DNA of 40,951 nucleotides from Saccoglossus kowalevskii. Its lineage: Eukaryota > Hemichordata > Enteropneusta > Harrimaniidae. The position numbers and the translations under genes were made by a program. The notes beneath the pieces were generated by a model, which saw nothing but the letters and a program-made list of their open reading frames with translations, was not told the origin of the DNA and did no database searches. The stretch spans positions 574,094-615,044 of the forward strand of contig NW_003158724.1 in the NCBI RefSeq assembly GCF_000003605.2, written 5' to 3'. This document shows, in pieces, positions 1 through 13,975 of this stretch; within the stretch, counting starts at the first letter, position 1; every line of letters begins with the position of its first letter.

Positions 1-3000
1 CTTCGTAATAACCTTATTATTATACATCTTTTCCCTTCAAGGATACATCATGGAAATGCCGAAATCCAAGAAATTTAGAACAGAATCAGCGAACTTCTTT
101 GTATGGAGTCCGGTCAAATCCTGGTGGCAGCCATGTTTGTTTTTATTAATAGAGGATGCTTACGCGCGTAATCATTTCATATTTGGAATTCGCATTTCCA
201 AATTTTGTAGTATGAAAATACCCCGTAAAATACCGCAAAATTACGGCACGCTGTAACTTAAGGCGTTACGGTGACAGATGTATAATAATAATAAATTATT
301 CACATGAACTTTTCACCCTTGAATGTTTCTCTCAATATTGATATAACTATTAATAGTTCATATCTGCTGGAAAATATGCCGTGAAAACAAAATTTAGATT
401 TCATTTTGTACATTGTACATGACAACAAAACGTCTAATGCTATTGTGATTGGCACCATGCTCTGTGAAAACCAACAGTCGAGGGGTCAGGAAAGCTTTAC
501 ACTAAACCCTATTGGGTTTTGATAGACTGTGCATGTACAATCATTCTTATTTGTTGAAGCATTAAACAAAAATGTCATTTTTTTTTTTCTTTTGAAAAAT
601 AAACAAATAATCGTTTCTGGCAATAGATGTGTACTGAATATAAACAGGGAGGAAACAGTAGGTTTTGGCATATATATGTCATAGTCTTTCATTTATCGTG
701 CACCAGATGTGACTCACTTGTAAAGGCGGAAATTGATTTCAGTGTTGTGAGCTTCATTCAACACACTAGAATAATATTCTAAAATATCACAGAATTAATT
801 AAAATATTGTCCCTCACGTTGTAAGTAGATTTGTGTGTAGATTTAACAAAATAAGCTTAACATACATAATGTTATGAGCATTTATGCATAATTTTGAATA
901 AATTTTCTAATTCTCAACGTCTCGATAATTTGATTATACTGTGACCAATTTTATTATAAAATACAATGGACATTTGAATTCGGCAATGTTAACATATACA
1001 TTGTGTATCTATCAACTAACAACTGGATATTTAGTGTATATAAAAGCAACATTTTTAGCAACATTAAATATATGAAGCCCATTTTAAGACACATAATTCT
1101 TGATTACCATTTGGGAAGACTATTTTAATTATTTTGTGAGGGGGAGGGGGAATTGGTTTTCTTATATATATAGTGTGCTGCCATTTTGAAATTAAGAAAC
1201 ATGAAAAACCAATAAATGTTAGCTTGCTAAATAGGAGTGTGTTTATAAGCACAGTTTATAATTCCACCTCCCTAAATTGAAATGGTCTGCCCCCAATCTT
1301 TCAGTCAATCTGCCTCTAAAATATGAGTCAGTTCTTCATGGATTTTGCACAGAGAGAGACAAAAGTGACAGATGAATGCCTATCAATCAGATTTCTATGT
1401 TCTTTGCACACAATGGTCACCAGTAATTTCATTTTATCAACAAATATTGATAAGTCCAATGTAAATTTGTAAGCCGTGTACTTACTATTATATCAATAGG
1501 TAATTTATTCATGAAATCTGCGCTATCAAGAAAACGCTTTGTCTGTTTCAGGTGTTTCGTTGCTGAGTAACTGATTTCAGTATTTCCTATTTTAATTTTA
1601 AAAAAAAGAGCCACCTGCCAAATTCTGCCTTATTCAATGAATGCTTCTTTTGAGCCAAGATTGCGGCTTAATTCTAGTGTTGGTGGATATATTTGTTGTG
1701 GTTTTAAACTGATTGTGATTGTGTGAAACAAGGTAGATGAAAAATTAAATCCAATTATAGTGAAGTGAATAATGTTCTTACGAATACTTCACTGATTTTT
1801 AACGCTGTCCATCAGGCCTCCTTTATGTCAGTGCTAATTTCACTTAAAGGGGCAGTAGGTGTAACTTTTTTTGCAGATTTGTTTCTTTGAATAAAAGCAT
1901 TTCCCATATTGTTATATTTGTTGTAAAGTGTTGATGCCATGAATGTTGATTGTATTTTCAATGCGGTGTGTTCGTTGTATGGAACACATATCAAATACAT
2001 GGCATTATGACGAACGCGGTGCTTTAGAATCACCATATGATAGTTTTCTAATAGCTCACTCACGTTTCTACTAAACAGTTAAAATAACCCAAAAAGTCCC
2101 TGTTTTATATTCTCAGTTCCTCAGGTGCTAATATACACTGTGTTTGTAAAATTAATGCTATTGTTAAGTTTAGTAGACATTAATATTTCATTCATTTTGA
2201 TAAATTGATGTTTTGAAGTGGTGTGTATAGATAGACAACATATGTTCTAAATATTGATAACAAAAAAGGTAGTTTGTGCTGTACTTAAAAAATACACAAT
2301 ACACAGAATAGCATGCAGAACTCTATGATGGTTCGTTCAACTATCAATTCTCTGCATTTGTATATGCCCATCTGGGCAAAACATTGTGACTGTGTACAAT
2401 TTGTACTGCTAATCATGGAAGTTCAAAGGTCACTTAATACTTAATGACTTAAAAAAAATGATTGAGAATAGTAAAACCAAGATGTATAATTAAGCAAGTT
2501 CTTTTTGCTTCATTTTGACCAAATCTGCTAGTTTCAAATGAATCGCTTTATGAGGCAAAGATGTTAGTTTAAATCCCTGAACCTGATTTCAGTGTCTTTG
2601 TAATCTCTTCCAATAATAATCTTATTTCAACTTGCTCAAATAAAATCAAATAATTTTGATGGATTTCTTTAAAAACAGAATTGTTTGGGCTATGGTTACA
2701 CTATTAATGGCCCCACCCACTTAATGCTCACTTTGATCTAGATTGAAATGTTAGGAGATCTTGTTAATTAATATTGGGGTATTTTGATTAACTATGTATT
2801 ACTATGATTTTAACACAGTTTCTCACTTTGTAGCTGGCTGGTTTCCAGTATATCCCATGATAAATTGTGTAGAGGGGATTACTGTTACTTTGTGTGATTT
2901 GATTATATTACTGATATGAGGCATTCATGGGGACAGCTTTATTACTCACTTCAGTCTAAGTTGCCAAATTTTGAATTTCATTTGATGTCAAATAGGTAGC

Positions 3001-6000
3001 TTAGACATACACTGATTTGATATTAATGAAATAAACTGAAATATATTTGCCATCCTTCTGGTACAATATCCAAATCCTTTGAGAATGCCTCAACATTTGC
3101 GGTATTAATATTAAATGAGTACAATCAAAATCTTTGAAAACCTTAAGACTGAAATCCAATGTAATTGAATGACCAAATACAGTATGGAAGGTTGATTTTA
3201 TAATAGATTCAGCTTGCCAAGACAACAAAGGTACCTCAATCCATATTGTGGTAGGTGTATGTTATCCTGGTGGTTAGTTTTTTCATCTACATGTATCGTA
3301 GCATTCTTTCATGAAATAAATATTAAAACATTCATTATCAGGTTTATTGCATGATTGTAAACAGTATTGTGTTTTTTTGTATCATTAACATTGTAAGTAC
3401 ATGTATATGGTTGAGTCTATGTAGGAATGCAGTGGTTCATTTGCTGTTACTATAATATATTCATTGCAAACTTCTTGGTCGATTTGCATTAAAATTATTC
3501 TTTAAGACATTCATAGACTCCGATTGGTAAAAAAATTCAGCAGACATAAAATAGTGCAGAGGAATTACAAATTCATCCAGTGTATGTAATATTACCCCTT
3601 CATATGGGAGTCCTGGAAGCATAATTTTGGGGTAAGATAATAGTGAAATGCAAGCACTTTAAATGAACAAATGCTCTGTTTTAAAAGCCACTAATAATAC
3701 ATTATATTAGGTGAGTATAGAAATAATTGTAGATGAATTAAAAAAACACATTTACTGTGAATCTTTTAAGTGTGTCCGCAGGCCTTCACAGAGACTGGTT
3801 ATACATGTACATGTATATATATACATAATTGCAGTTAATAGCTGCAGTGTTAATAGCTCAGTTTGATATTAGATTTACTTACATCTCTGTTACCACACTG
3901 TATACCCTCAACTATATTATTTCATATCCTGTCAGTCGAGTTCAATATCTGAACCTCTCAAGTAACAATAAAATATATTACAATATTGTAGATGGGGGCA
4001 ATTGTTCATAACTTATTTAATGACTGACTATTTCTCGTTAACAGCAGGTAAATATCCAGAATGATGATCGTAATCTGAATCAGGATGCTAACCAAATCTT
4101 TCAAAATGGTAGCATTCAACAACAAGGAATGAACAGAAGAGTCAAATTCATAAATTAGAAAAAATGGCAAAAACATTGAACCTTCTCTTGTCCGTCAAGG
4201 CAGAGTGATTTTTGTGAAATCTTGACGCTCCAAGTGTTCTCATAAACAGTGAGACCATTTATAGTTTATGCTCGACACATTGTTGTGAGCCACGGCCTAA
4301 TTCGCAGAATCTCAAAGCAGAAATAACGTCTGGTTGCGAGAATGACTTGCCAACAACAAGAAAGTATAGACAGGTGTTATTACTTATGCCAAATAATCAA
4401 TATTATTGATCTTCAGTAAAAAATAGTATTTTCAAGTAACAGTTTAATAATTCGTATCGACGTGGTTGCATTCATACCCACCAGTTCACCAAAAACCTTT
4501 GTGGAGGCAATTATACACCACGGAATATAATGAGAACGTGAGAGTGACAGGAATACTAATGTTTAAAACGTCAATGCATTGTGTCTATTCACTATCCTGC
4601 ATGTGACATTTCATATCTAACCAACTCAAGCAGATGAATGCGTTTTACCTCCTTATATTCATATATTTATCAAACTCATGTCTACTCATGCATGCGTAAT
4701 GATGAATATTTGACTTTTTGACTTCATCAAGGTAGAAGACGAATATTTTATTTATAACTGCCGGGCTTCAATTACGCCACTTTAAATCATTGACAATATT
4801 GCTCCTTTGAAAATTTCAGACCTCGAAAATTTGTATCTGTGTCCTCGCTTGGGTTGCAGCATCAAACTCATAAATATTGAAATGAAGTAGATATCTTCGC
4901 AAAGATTACAAACAAACCTGTCATTTATTAGGAAGGTAATATCAGAGGTAGATAATAAATAAGCGTACTGTGAACGTAACTTTCATAACCCTGTGTAGTG
5001 ACATGCGATGAACGTCCCCTTGAAATGGAACTAATCTACATATCAAGTGTATGATTTTCACTTCTTGATGTGTTTTTCATGCAAGTGTCAATCAAACTCA
5101 TTCTTACAAGTACTGTCACAGACTGCCATTGACAGTCAATGCTATAATATCGCAGACACCATTGACACTTTTAAAATGTTTGCCCATGTCTAGACCATGG
5201 AAAAAATTCTGTGTTTCCAGTAAAAAGATAAAATATTGGGTAATGGCTGGTAGGTAGTATTTTTTACTTTCCAGTCATCTACTACATTAAAGAAAGTAAA
5301 TAAACAAAATTATTTTTGTGGGTAGAAAACATGGCTAATTTGCATAAAAATAAATTTTAAATAGACTCACCTGCCTAAACTAAAAGTTTGGGGCTCGTGA
5401 AATATATGCACTAAGGGTAGAGTAATGAGAAATAGAATTACTTTTCCCCTCAGACTAACAGAAACTAATCTAGGTTATATTGGAAAAATGATTCTACATC
5501 ACACAATGAAGAAGATAGAAACATGCAGCACATCAATTCTAACCAATTCGTTCATGGTCATTTTTCTTGTAATGAGCACATGGCACAATAGTTGCGTGTC
5601 CTAAATCTCCCTTTGTTAATTTCATAGTTAAGTTCACATACATTCATGTATACAGATTGTCAAATCACCCCCTCATTGTTCATTGGGTTGACTAGAAAAT
5701 ATAAAACCACATTGCCATGGATACTCAAGTCTTCTTTTTTCAGGAATACTTATTGCGTAACCTTAATAATTTAATAACGAAGCACTAGGATTATTCGTAT
5801 ATTGTGATATCCAAAAATATCAGAGCTCAGGATTTAAAATTTAATAAAAACCTTCCTGTCAGAGTTGTCAGATTTGTAGGTTCACCATTGTCTGTTTTCA
5901 AAATAATCTTTTCCATTTGTCACCATGAATTTAATCCCCAGATGAATGGAAAAAACTTCCCATTGATATACACACATGTGACAACATACAATGTACATGT

Positions 6001-9000
6001 ACTGTTAAATTATCAATTCCCATGAATGTCAAATTTCCGAAAGCTGCTCCGACCCCCCTGCCTTAAAACCCCAGTGAAATTGTCAATGTTAGACTGACTT
6101 GATAAAAGCCGTTTACAGTACAGTAGTCACTGCTGTGCATGAAATGCTCATGAATTATCAGATGTTAGGTCTAATGACGCCACAATTTGTCAGTTTCCAA
6201 CTAAATTGTTACTTTCTTCTCCATCTGCTGAGAACGTGAATCGAAAATAAAAACCAAGCATTTACTGATATCGTCTGACCTCTTGTATTGACTCCCTATT
6301 ATTGCGATTCTAAGAACTGTTCATCCCCTTCAATTTACTGTCCTAGGTTGACATTCTATGAAATTGGAGCAGTCACCGAAACATCCACTGTGGGCCGTTA
6401 ATTGGCTTCACTTGTCTCTTGCACTGTTCTTACAGTTAGATAAAGCTGACCCTTTATGACAGTTGATAAGTCTCCCTAATCTGTGTCAACTCGGTGCTGT
6501 CATATTGCGGGTATCAATTTGTTAAGTCTAGGCATTGATAAAAATCAGTTCATTTTAAGGAAGAAAACACAGCATCATTAGGTCTGCTTTCATCAATATC
6601 ATTGGAGAACATGCTTCCATCTTTTGTAATGCCACTGAGAAGGTTAGAAGAGGATAGACATTCTATCCACCCAAATCAGGACAACTTTGTAATTCAATTG
6701 ATGCATGTCAGTATTGGATCATGTCTACCTCATCCCCGGATTCAAGTTGACAGCTTTCCCTTCCATGTAGATTTATTTAAAACCTAATACCATTATGTAC
6801 GCTTTTTTCACGTCTACTTAGCCACTCATTTCTAGTGTTGTCTCTTTTATTCGTAAGTCTGTGTCAGTTCCAGTTTATATTCAAGCAGAGTGCTTTCATC
6901 AGTCATATACATTTTTCAAGTGTTTTCTCAGATCCAACTGCTTTCAAACTGGATGGTATGAGATTGAATTAGTTAATGAAAATAATCAAGTTTTAGAATA
7001 ATTTTCTTTTTCTAGGGGTGAGAGCCTATGTAATGTAACTTTGTAGTATTGTCATAAATGAAGCAAGAGACACTATAATGTACATGTATGTTATGTTTAT
7101 TTCATATACATTGTATCTACTGTAACTTTTAATTACATCTAAACTCACTTCCTAACCAGTTATCCAATTCACTACATGTTCTAGGTGCTGCTGCTGTTGT
7201 ATATGCGTAGTGACACCCTAACATTTCACCACATGTGTCTTCATTTGTTGCCACAAAGGTCACTTTGGTTCAGCATTACATGAATTAAAAAAATGATGAC
7301 AAACACAGCTGTTTAAAATAGACACACCTGAATATAATTTGTGTTCAGGTACATGTATTTTGATGATATCTCTGGCATCGATTGTAAAATCAATCATTTG
7401 TAATAAAGAAAAGAAGCCCTTGGTAATCTGGACGTACATTTACTGCGATAATTATCAAGACGTTTTCGCCTGATTTACAAAAACATTCAGGTAGTCTTCT
7501 CATTACTTTTAACAAGATAGATGGTTTGGAGATTAATGGTTTTGAAGAAGCTTCACAGACAAGATAAACTTGAAATGTTGGTGGAAGCCAAACAAGCGTT
7601 TAGCCACTGTGGTTAAACTGTGTGACCAGGGCATAGCTATAGATCGAGTTGTTGTTGCGTAATGATTGACTGTTATAGGTAATAGACTGTTTTTAATTTT
7701 AATTGTGTTTAGAAAGAATCTGTGACAGTTTTCTGACAATGGGAAGGAGACCAACGATGTTTGATGACATGAAATCGATTCTAGCCTTTTCACTTCAACT
7801 AGCTACAAAATTAGTTCACCTTTATAGCGTTGATTGTTACTGCTCCTGTCAGTTAGCAATGAGTACTCTGTAAATGACAGTTCTATTGGCTAATTCGTAG
7901 CTGTCATGCGAGGTGCCCTGCGACTTCTTCGATAAAAAAGAAAGCCTTTTATAATAGAATTGTCAGCCCAGTATGACTGGCATGGAGGCACAATGAAACT
8001 AAAACGATACAAATTGCTTACGCCCCATGTTTTCTGCAATAGCATTTACGGCTGTATTATCGTCTTTTAAAGCGTTAATGAAATTTACTCAGTACAAAGT
8101 TTTCTCTTTGAATTCACTATTCAACAAGCATTACTGTGAGTTCACATTACTTATAAAGACTAAGAACATGTCATTTTTGTTCTGACGCAGCCTGGAACTG
8201 ATGTACTTTTCTAAATTTGTAATATTCAAATAAAGGAGCCAGTCTGTTGAGGAAAATTCAGCGTCAGTTTTTGTATGTTTTTTAAAATTATTGACCATTT
8301 TATCTTAAATTAGTTTTTGGTCTATTGGGATTTCAAAATAAACTTGTCTATCAATGATACATGTATAAGTGAATGAAGTGAAGGTAATAACTAATTATGT
8401 TATCAATATTTGGTTTGCAAAATAACTATGTGTGACTAGCGAAGGATGTCTCTTTTAGAATTATTTCAGAATGAGAAAGCTTTGTTTCCATAGCTGCGGA
8501 ATTAATTTTCATGTTGCTGGTGCATACTATGGAGAATGGATGGAATCAGTGTTTCTCTTTATAGTCAGATATGTTACCTATCTGGTGCTATGGATTCTAG
8601 ATTGATATTAAAATAAATGTATAATCAGTGAGAAATCAAATTTTTGGTAATCATTTAATTTTTATTTTACTATAGATATTATCGCTGCTATTCTTAAATT
8701 ATAAACACACTATGCATTAATCAAACTGTGGATGTATGTTAGTTTGTGGTTTGTTTCTTCATTTAGATATATTTGTGTCAACAATTATGTAAAAAACTTG
8801 TTTGTATATGCATTCAAAGAATTCCAAAGTGTGTCCAAACATTGATTTCATTTATATGTATAGTTGCAGACCATTATTACTTCACTATCTATTGCTACTG
8901 TGATTTGAGTGTTACATAAATTTCATGAACATTGCTATGAAACCAAAGTGATAAATTTTCTTTGCTGAAAATGTTGCAATTTTACTACCAATTCTGGGTT

Positions 9001-9978
9001 ATTCTCAAATATTGGTCTCCTGTGAAATTTCATTAGATACGTACTAAAAAAATTTTACAGCTAAATATCCATTTTTGTCAGTGTTGTTGGCCACCTTTCA
9101 CATGTACAGCGTGGTTCTCTCCTCAAGCCTCCTTTACAGTCGACAGTCATATTCAACGGTTCATTAGTCATTCTGTTAGTTTTATTCAGTGTTGTCAACT
9201 CATTGGAGTCGTGGAATCTGACCCTAATCAGAAGAGAGAATTATGCAACCAGTTTTATAGGGAGTGTTGTTACGAGACCCCCTTTGGAGTGCACACAAGG
9301 GTTCTAAATTACTCCTTTGCGTTAGCCAATTTGTGGTTTGCCTGTTTGGGTTGAGGGTGGGGGCTCTATTCATCTGAACTCTCACATGTATTTCATTTTA
9401 TCTTAGGGGGTGTAACTTTATTTGCACTAGGCTAGACTGTACAAGGGGTTGTTATGGGTGGATACATGTACAAGACTGTCATCAGGCTGTATTCATTCAG
9501 ATTTATTATTGTCAAGTTACTATTTCCCACCCATGAGTACTTGTCAGGTTTGTGACAGCCCTGTCAGCTGTTGTATGTGTACTATTTGAACAGAGAGTAA
9601 TGTTGTGGCCTATTTATAGGAAAAGAAAACTTAAAAAGAAAAAAAAAATGTTTGAATACATATATATACTACATGTATATCTGGCATTTTTACACATAGG
9701 CATACATACATGCATCATTACTTTTTTAGAATTTTTTTTTTTCAACTTTATGAACATCAATATAATATGATTACAAATCAACAAATATTTAATTAATGTG
9801 TTCCGTATTTTTTTATTTCAAATTTTTAGTAAAATTATGATAGTTAATAAAACTAATACATTGAAAAGACTATTTGTTAATTATGTTATATTAGCATGCT
9901 AATTTCACTATCCTGAAATTTTGTTGATTTAATATGCAGTGAATGAAAACAAATGTTTTAACATCGATAATATTGACA
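1..9978. other. Non-coding block, no exon identified
   Basis: About 10 kb of AT-rich DNA with frequent stops in all frames. The longest open frames are short, lack convincing splice partners and have low-complexity translations. Small local structures are present: several TACATGTA palindromes (3288, 3398, 3802/3808, 5994, 7081, 7350, 8358, 9463, 9670), a 15-nt inverted repeat CATTGACAGTCAATG at 5127-5141, and a TTAA-linked fragment at 1844. I searched for the missing first LRR exon of the receptor (72 nt, one base before the first codon, two bases before GT) and found nothing acceptable. The block is either intergenic or part of a long 5' intron; the sequence alone does not decide. Confidence 0.6.
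1844..1861. repeat. Possible end of a TTAA-type MITE
   Basis: TTAA is followed by AGGGGCAGTAGG. This resembles the terminus of the complete small element at 9979-10059, which begins TTAA then AGGGCAGTG. No matching inverted end was found downstream, so this is at most a solo or decayed terminus. Confidence 0.25.
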
Positions 9979-10059
9979 TTAAAGGGCAGTGATCATTTTG
10001 CAGTGTTCGATGTGAGTCACTGGCAACATGTGTAATACATGGCAACCACTGCCCTTTAA
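9979..10059. mobile_element. 73-bp miniature element flanked by TTAA
   Basis: A TTAA at 9979-9982 is followed by AGGGCAGTG, and CACTGCCCT at 10047-10055 is followed by a second TTAA at 10056-10059. The inner 73 bp thus has perfect 9-bp terminal inverted repeats, extending imperfectly inward, and a duplicated TTAA target. TTAA duplication is the hallmark of piggyBac-type transposition. Assigning so short an element to that superfamily is inference. It encodes nothing. Confidence 0.65.
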
Positions 10060-10331
10060 TCAAGGTTCATGTAATTCATTTATGAAGTGAAATTCTTTAA
10101 AAAGTCGCTACATGTATGTATGTAACCATAAGTGTTTTACAGAATATCTAAGAGAGGTGCTTCACCTTTATTTATATCCTTCAGTATTTTCAGGTAAGAA
10201 TGTGATTGCTTGTCATTAATGTTTATAGCAATCTCCAACCTCTAACTCGTGATTTGCCGCTGTAATTTAGATCCCTGTCTGGCTTTAGAACTGTCCTTTT
10301 TGTTCAATAATATATTCTAATCAAGTTATGC

Positions 10332-11290
10332 AATTTAATCACAGTCCCTCTATCATTGTGATTTAACCACTGTCCCTCCATCACCTGTGATTTAACCACT
10401 GTCCCTCTATCACCTGTGATTTGGCCACTCAGGCCCTCCATCACCTGTGATTTAACCACAGGCCCTCCATCACCTGTGATTTAACCACTGTCCCTCCATC
10501 ACCTGTGATTTAACCACTGTCCCTCTATCACCTGTGATTTAACCACTGTCCCTCTNNNNNNNNNNNNNNNNNNNNNNNNNNNNNNNNNNNNNNNNNNNNN
10601 NNNNNNNNNNNNNNNNNNNNNNNNNNNNNNNNNNNNNNNNNNNNNNNNNNNNNNNNNNNNNNNNNNNNNNNNNNNNNNNNNNNNNNNNNNNNNNNNNNNN
10701 NNNNNNNNNNNNNNNNNNNNNNNNNNNNNNNNNNNNNNNNNNNNNNNNNNNNNNNNNNNNNNNNNNNNNNNNNNNNNNNNNNNNNNNNNNNNNNNNNNNN
10801 NNNNNNNNNNNNNNNNNNNNNNNNNNNNNNNNNNNNNNNNNNNNNNNNNNNNNNNNNNNNNNNNNNNNNNNNNNNNNNNNNNNNNNNNNNNNNNNNNNNN
10901 NNNNNNNNNNNNNNNNNNNNNNNNNNNNNNNNNNNNNNNNNNNNNNNNNNNNNNNNNNNNNNNNNNNNNNNNNNNNNNNNNNNNNNNNNNNNNNNNNNNN
11001 NNNNNNNNNNNNNNNNNNNNNNNNNNNNNNNNNNNNNNNNNNNNNNNNNNNNNNNNNNNNNNNNNNNNNNNNNNNNNNNNNNNNNNNNNNNNNNNNNNNN
11101 NNNNNNNNNNNNNNNNNNNNNNNNNNNNNNNNNTATCACCTGTGATTTAACCACAGTCCCTCCATCACCTGTGATTTAACCACTGTCCCTCTATCACCTG
11201 TGATTTAACCACTGTCCCTCCATCACCTGTGATTTAACCACTGTCCCTCTATCACCTGTGATTTGGCCACTCAGTCCCTCTATCACCTGC
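10332..11290. repeat. 29/31-bp minisatellite, interrupted by gap
   Basis: Tandem units run on both sides of a gap: about 224 bp to the left and 157 bp to the right. The basic unit is 29 bp, containing GTGATTTAACCACTGTCCC and then TC(C/T)ATCACCT. A longer 31-bp variant reads GATTTGGCCACTCAG and occurs once in each flank (near 10419 and 11259). Variable positions are mainly C/T in TC(C/T)ATC and TG/AG before CCC. Open frames through the array are artefacts of the repeat and the gap. Confidence 0.95.
10556..11133. other. Assembly gap (578 N)
   Basis: A run of undetermined bases begins and ends inside the same minisatellite, so the gap is a collapsed or unresolved repeat. Its N count may be an estimate of length rather than a measurement. 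Confidence 0.99.
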
Positions 11291-13032
11291 GTTTTAAAAT
11301 ACATATACACTTTGTGGTTTTCATGCTCTCTCTCAGCAATCACAGAATCTGTTTACTGTCAGGTGATAACCGCAGACACAGTCAGCTTACTGATCATTGA
11401 ATTCTGTTATTCCAAGGTGTTTTTTAATATCAGCTCAACGATCTCATCTTGGCATGCATTTTCCTCTGTAGAGGACCATAAATTGTCATGAAATATGGAT
11501 ATTTATTGTCTTTACCATCTGTATGCCACAGACTACCTGCTATAAATTATGTGCTAACATCTTGTGAAGATTGCTCAGTGACATGTGTTTTATAGCATGT
11601 GTTTGTGTCACATTGCGCAATAAATCAACATACTGCTAAGTAATGTGTTCTGGCTAGGTCTCTTCTGGCGCTATTTAGTAGGTGACTGATTCCCAGTTTA
11701 CAAACAAATTCTACTTAGTCCCACTGTAGCTTTATTATATTCATCTGCCTTAATGGGTTTTTCATATATTATTTACTTGTTTATTTAATTTACATTCAGA
11801 TATCACATACAGGAAATATTTTACAATATATTATATTATATAGTTATGGGATTTGAAATTTAGTTTATACATGTACATGTACAAATTTATGTTAAACAAA
11901 TTAGTAATAATAATCAAGGTAGAACGCTAAACATAATAAATAAATAAATATTTGGTATGTCAAAGATGAAGAAAATAAATTAAAATTATGAGGTGATCGT
12001 TCCCAATTTAGATAATATCGACTAATAAAATACAATGAAAATAGAATGTTTTGTCTGTTTTAGGATATTTTACCATTGTTTTCTCCAGCTAAAATATATA
12101 TAAAAATTTGCTTGGTGACATTCATTGTATAAAATATATGATATTTTTTATATATTTTACCGCTTTTCTCAAAAAACAGTTTGACAGTGACTGTTGACTA
12201 ATACCAAATAAATTAATTGTAGACGGATTTTGACTCAAATCAATTTTGCAAAGAATTTGCATTTCTTCTATTTTACACAAGTCAAAACTTATATCTGCAT
12301 GCATAGATGGTTGGAAGACAGATACGTTAAGTGCAATCCTGGCTGTCAAAGCTTTCACAATTGTTTAACTCTCATGAGTATGGCGTGACAGGTTTGGGGT
12401 CTGAATCCAGAAGCAGTCAACTTGGCTCCACACAAGGAAATTCAATAAAGTTAGCAAGATGTTGCCTAATGCTGATCAGATTGCATACAGTCAGACAAGA
12501 AACTGGAAAGCTTCAGCCTTCCATTGTCTGGATTACTATTATTTACCAATTTTTATTATTACTCAAAAAATAAATTCATTTTCTTTTATTGCTCCAATTT
12601 TTGAGGGGCTTCACCTTATTTTTAGAAAAATTAGCTTTAACTATTGTGTAACACAATATTTTGTAAATAGTTGCATACTAACATAAAAAAATATTTGTAG
12701 ATAAAAGTAGAGACAGAGAACAGTAATTTCACTGTTTTTTTTTTTATATTTAATGATTTATACCTTCATTGATACTATTACAATTCCAAGTGACAAGTAG
12801 AAAATGTACATTATCAGCTACATATGGAAAATGTCAACATGTTTGAATACAGCTGTGATTTTATGAAGTGATAATGAACTTGGCAATTGTATTTTTACTT
12901 CATAGTGCATGGCAGTGCACCTGACCTTCACTGATTTGAAATGACACTTGATGTATGCTGGGTCAGTGGTGAGACTATGATTCAAAATTCAAGCTATGTG
13001 ACCCACATGTTTGTGTATGCAACCTCATTAGT
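11291..13032. other. Non-coding block
   Basis: AT-rich DNA with no supported exon. Two overlapping TACATGTA palindromes occur at 11868 and 11874, amid A/T-rich low complexity (11760-12180). Two overlapping short + frames at 12331-12686 show no domain, splice pairing or start context worth calling. Confidence 0.6.
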
Positions 13033-13260
13033 TAGGGATTGGCCATTTGAAACATAGAGAAGGATGGATTTGGAAAAATATATTTGGTGAGAGAAAGTTT
13101 TGAAAGCAAATTAAACAGGAAAAAAAATGATAAAAAATAAATGTTTACAGGTATAACAAAAAAATTACATGTAGTTGATAGAGGAAAGCCAGCTAAGAAC
13201 AAAGTGAAAGAAAACTGAATTTTGTGTCTCCCCTTTCAAAGTTCCAATGGTTAAATCCTT
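13033..13260. mobile_element. Possible diverged short inverted-repeat element
   Basis: AGGGATTGGCCATTTGAAAC near 13034 and the complement of the sequence ending at 13260 (AAGGATTTAACCATTGGAAC) are imperfect inverted repeats about 20 bp long. They resemble the termini of the clearer element at 13976-14190 (GGGTTGACCATTAGAAAC). This may be an older copy of the same family; the match is weak. Confidence 0.35.
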
Positions 13261-13975
13261 AGATCAAGGTACTGTAAACCAATTTACTGATAATTTCATG
13301 AGAGACAACTTGTTGTGAATTTTGTAAGTCAGTAAAAAACAATATTTTGTAGCAATGACATTTTCTCCGTGGTCCTATGACACAGACTGTCAGTGACTTG
13401 TAAATGAAATGTTGTCTTTATGAATGTCATGAAATCAGAAAAATTGAGTGATTTACAGAATTTGTCAAGATGGTATGATGCTTTATGGATACATTGTGTT
13501 TGATAATGGCACTGAATAGTTTCAGGCACATCCATCATTATAAGTATATGCAAATTAATCATCCATCTGGTATCTATGGTTGCAGCATGCTGAACAAGTA
13601 GCAGGGTTGACCATTTAATTCTCTATTGGTGGGGAGGACACACACACAACTGCAGTTATAAATGTCTGATATTGAATTTTGGCCAGTCCCTAATTAATAT
13701 GTACATGTATATGCCAAGTTCACTGATATCATTTATTTATAGTGAGTTAAGTTCACAATGGTAGGTGGCCCAACTGAGGTTTGTTTATTAATGCTTCCTG
13801 TTAGAGTGATTGTTAACTGTTGTTCCCATGTGTCCACCCTGTGGATGGTAATATGTCCCTCTATCTCATGAATAAGCCATATCTCTAAAATACAGTACCT
13901 GACATATTCATCTCTTCACTTTTGTTGGAAAATATATATGTAAAAACTTGTGTGTGTGAATAGTTGAATAGTTCA
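13261..13975. other. Non-coding block with one MITE-end fragment
   Basis: No exon is supported. At 13602 CAGGGTTGACCATTTAA repeats the left terminus of the neighbouring MITE at 13976, but no inverted partner was found. One TACATGTA lies at 13702. Confidence 0.5.

Noticed and set aside
3829-4011. LRR-like peptide LNLSSNNKI considered as the missing LRR1 exon
   Set aside because: The match stops after nine residues, the GxFxGLxxL half is absent, a stop follows, and there is no donor giving a 72-nt phase 2-2 exon.
10528-11154. 208-codon minus-strand open frame
   Set aside because: Almost all of it is assembly gap; the ends are minisatellite.
12331-12686. Two overlapping + strand frames
   Set aside because: They use different frames of the same DNA with no domain or codon bias; neither is supported.
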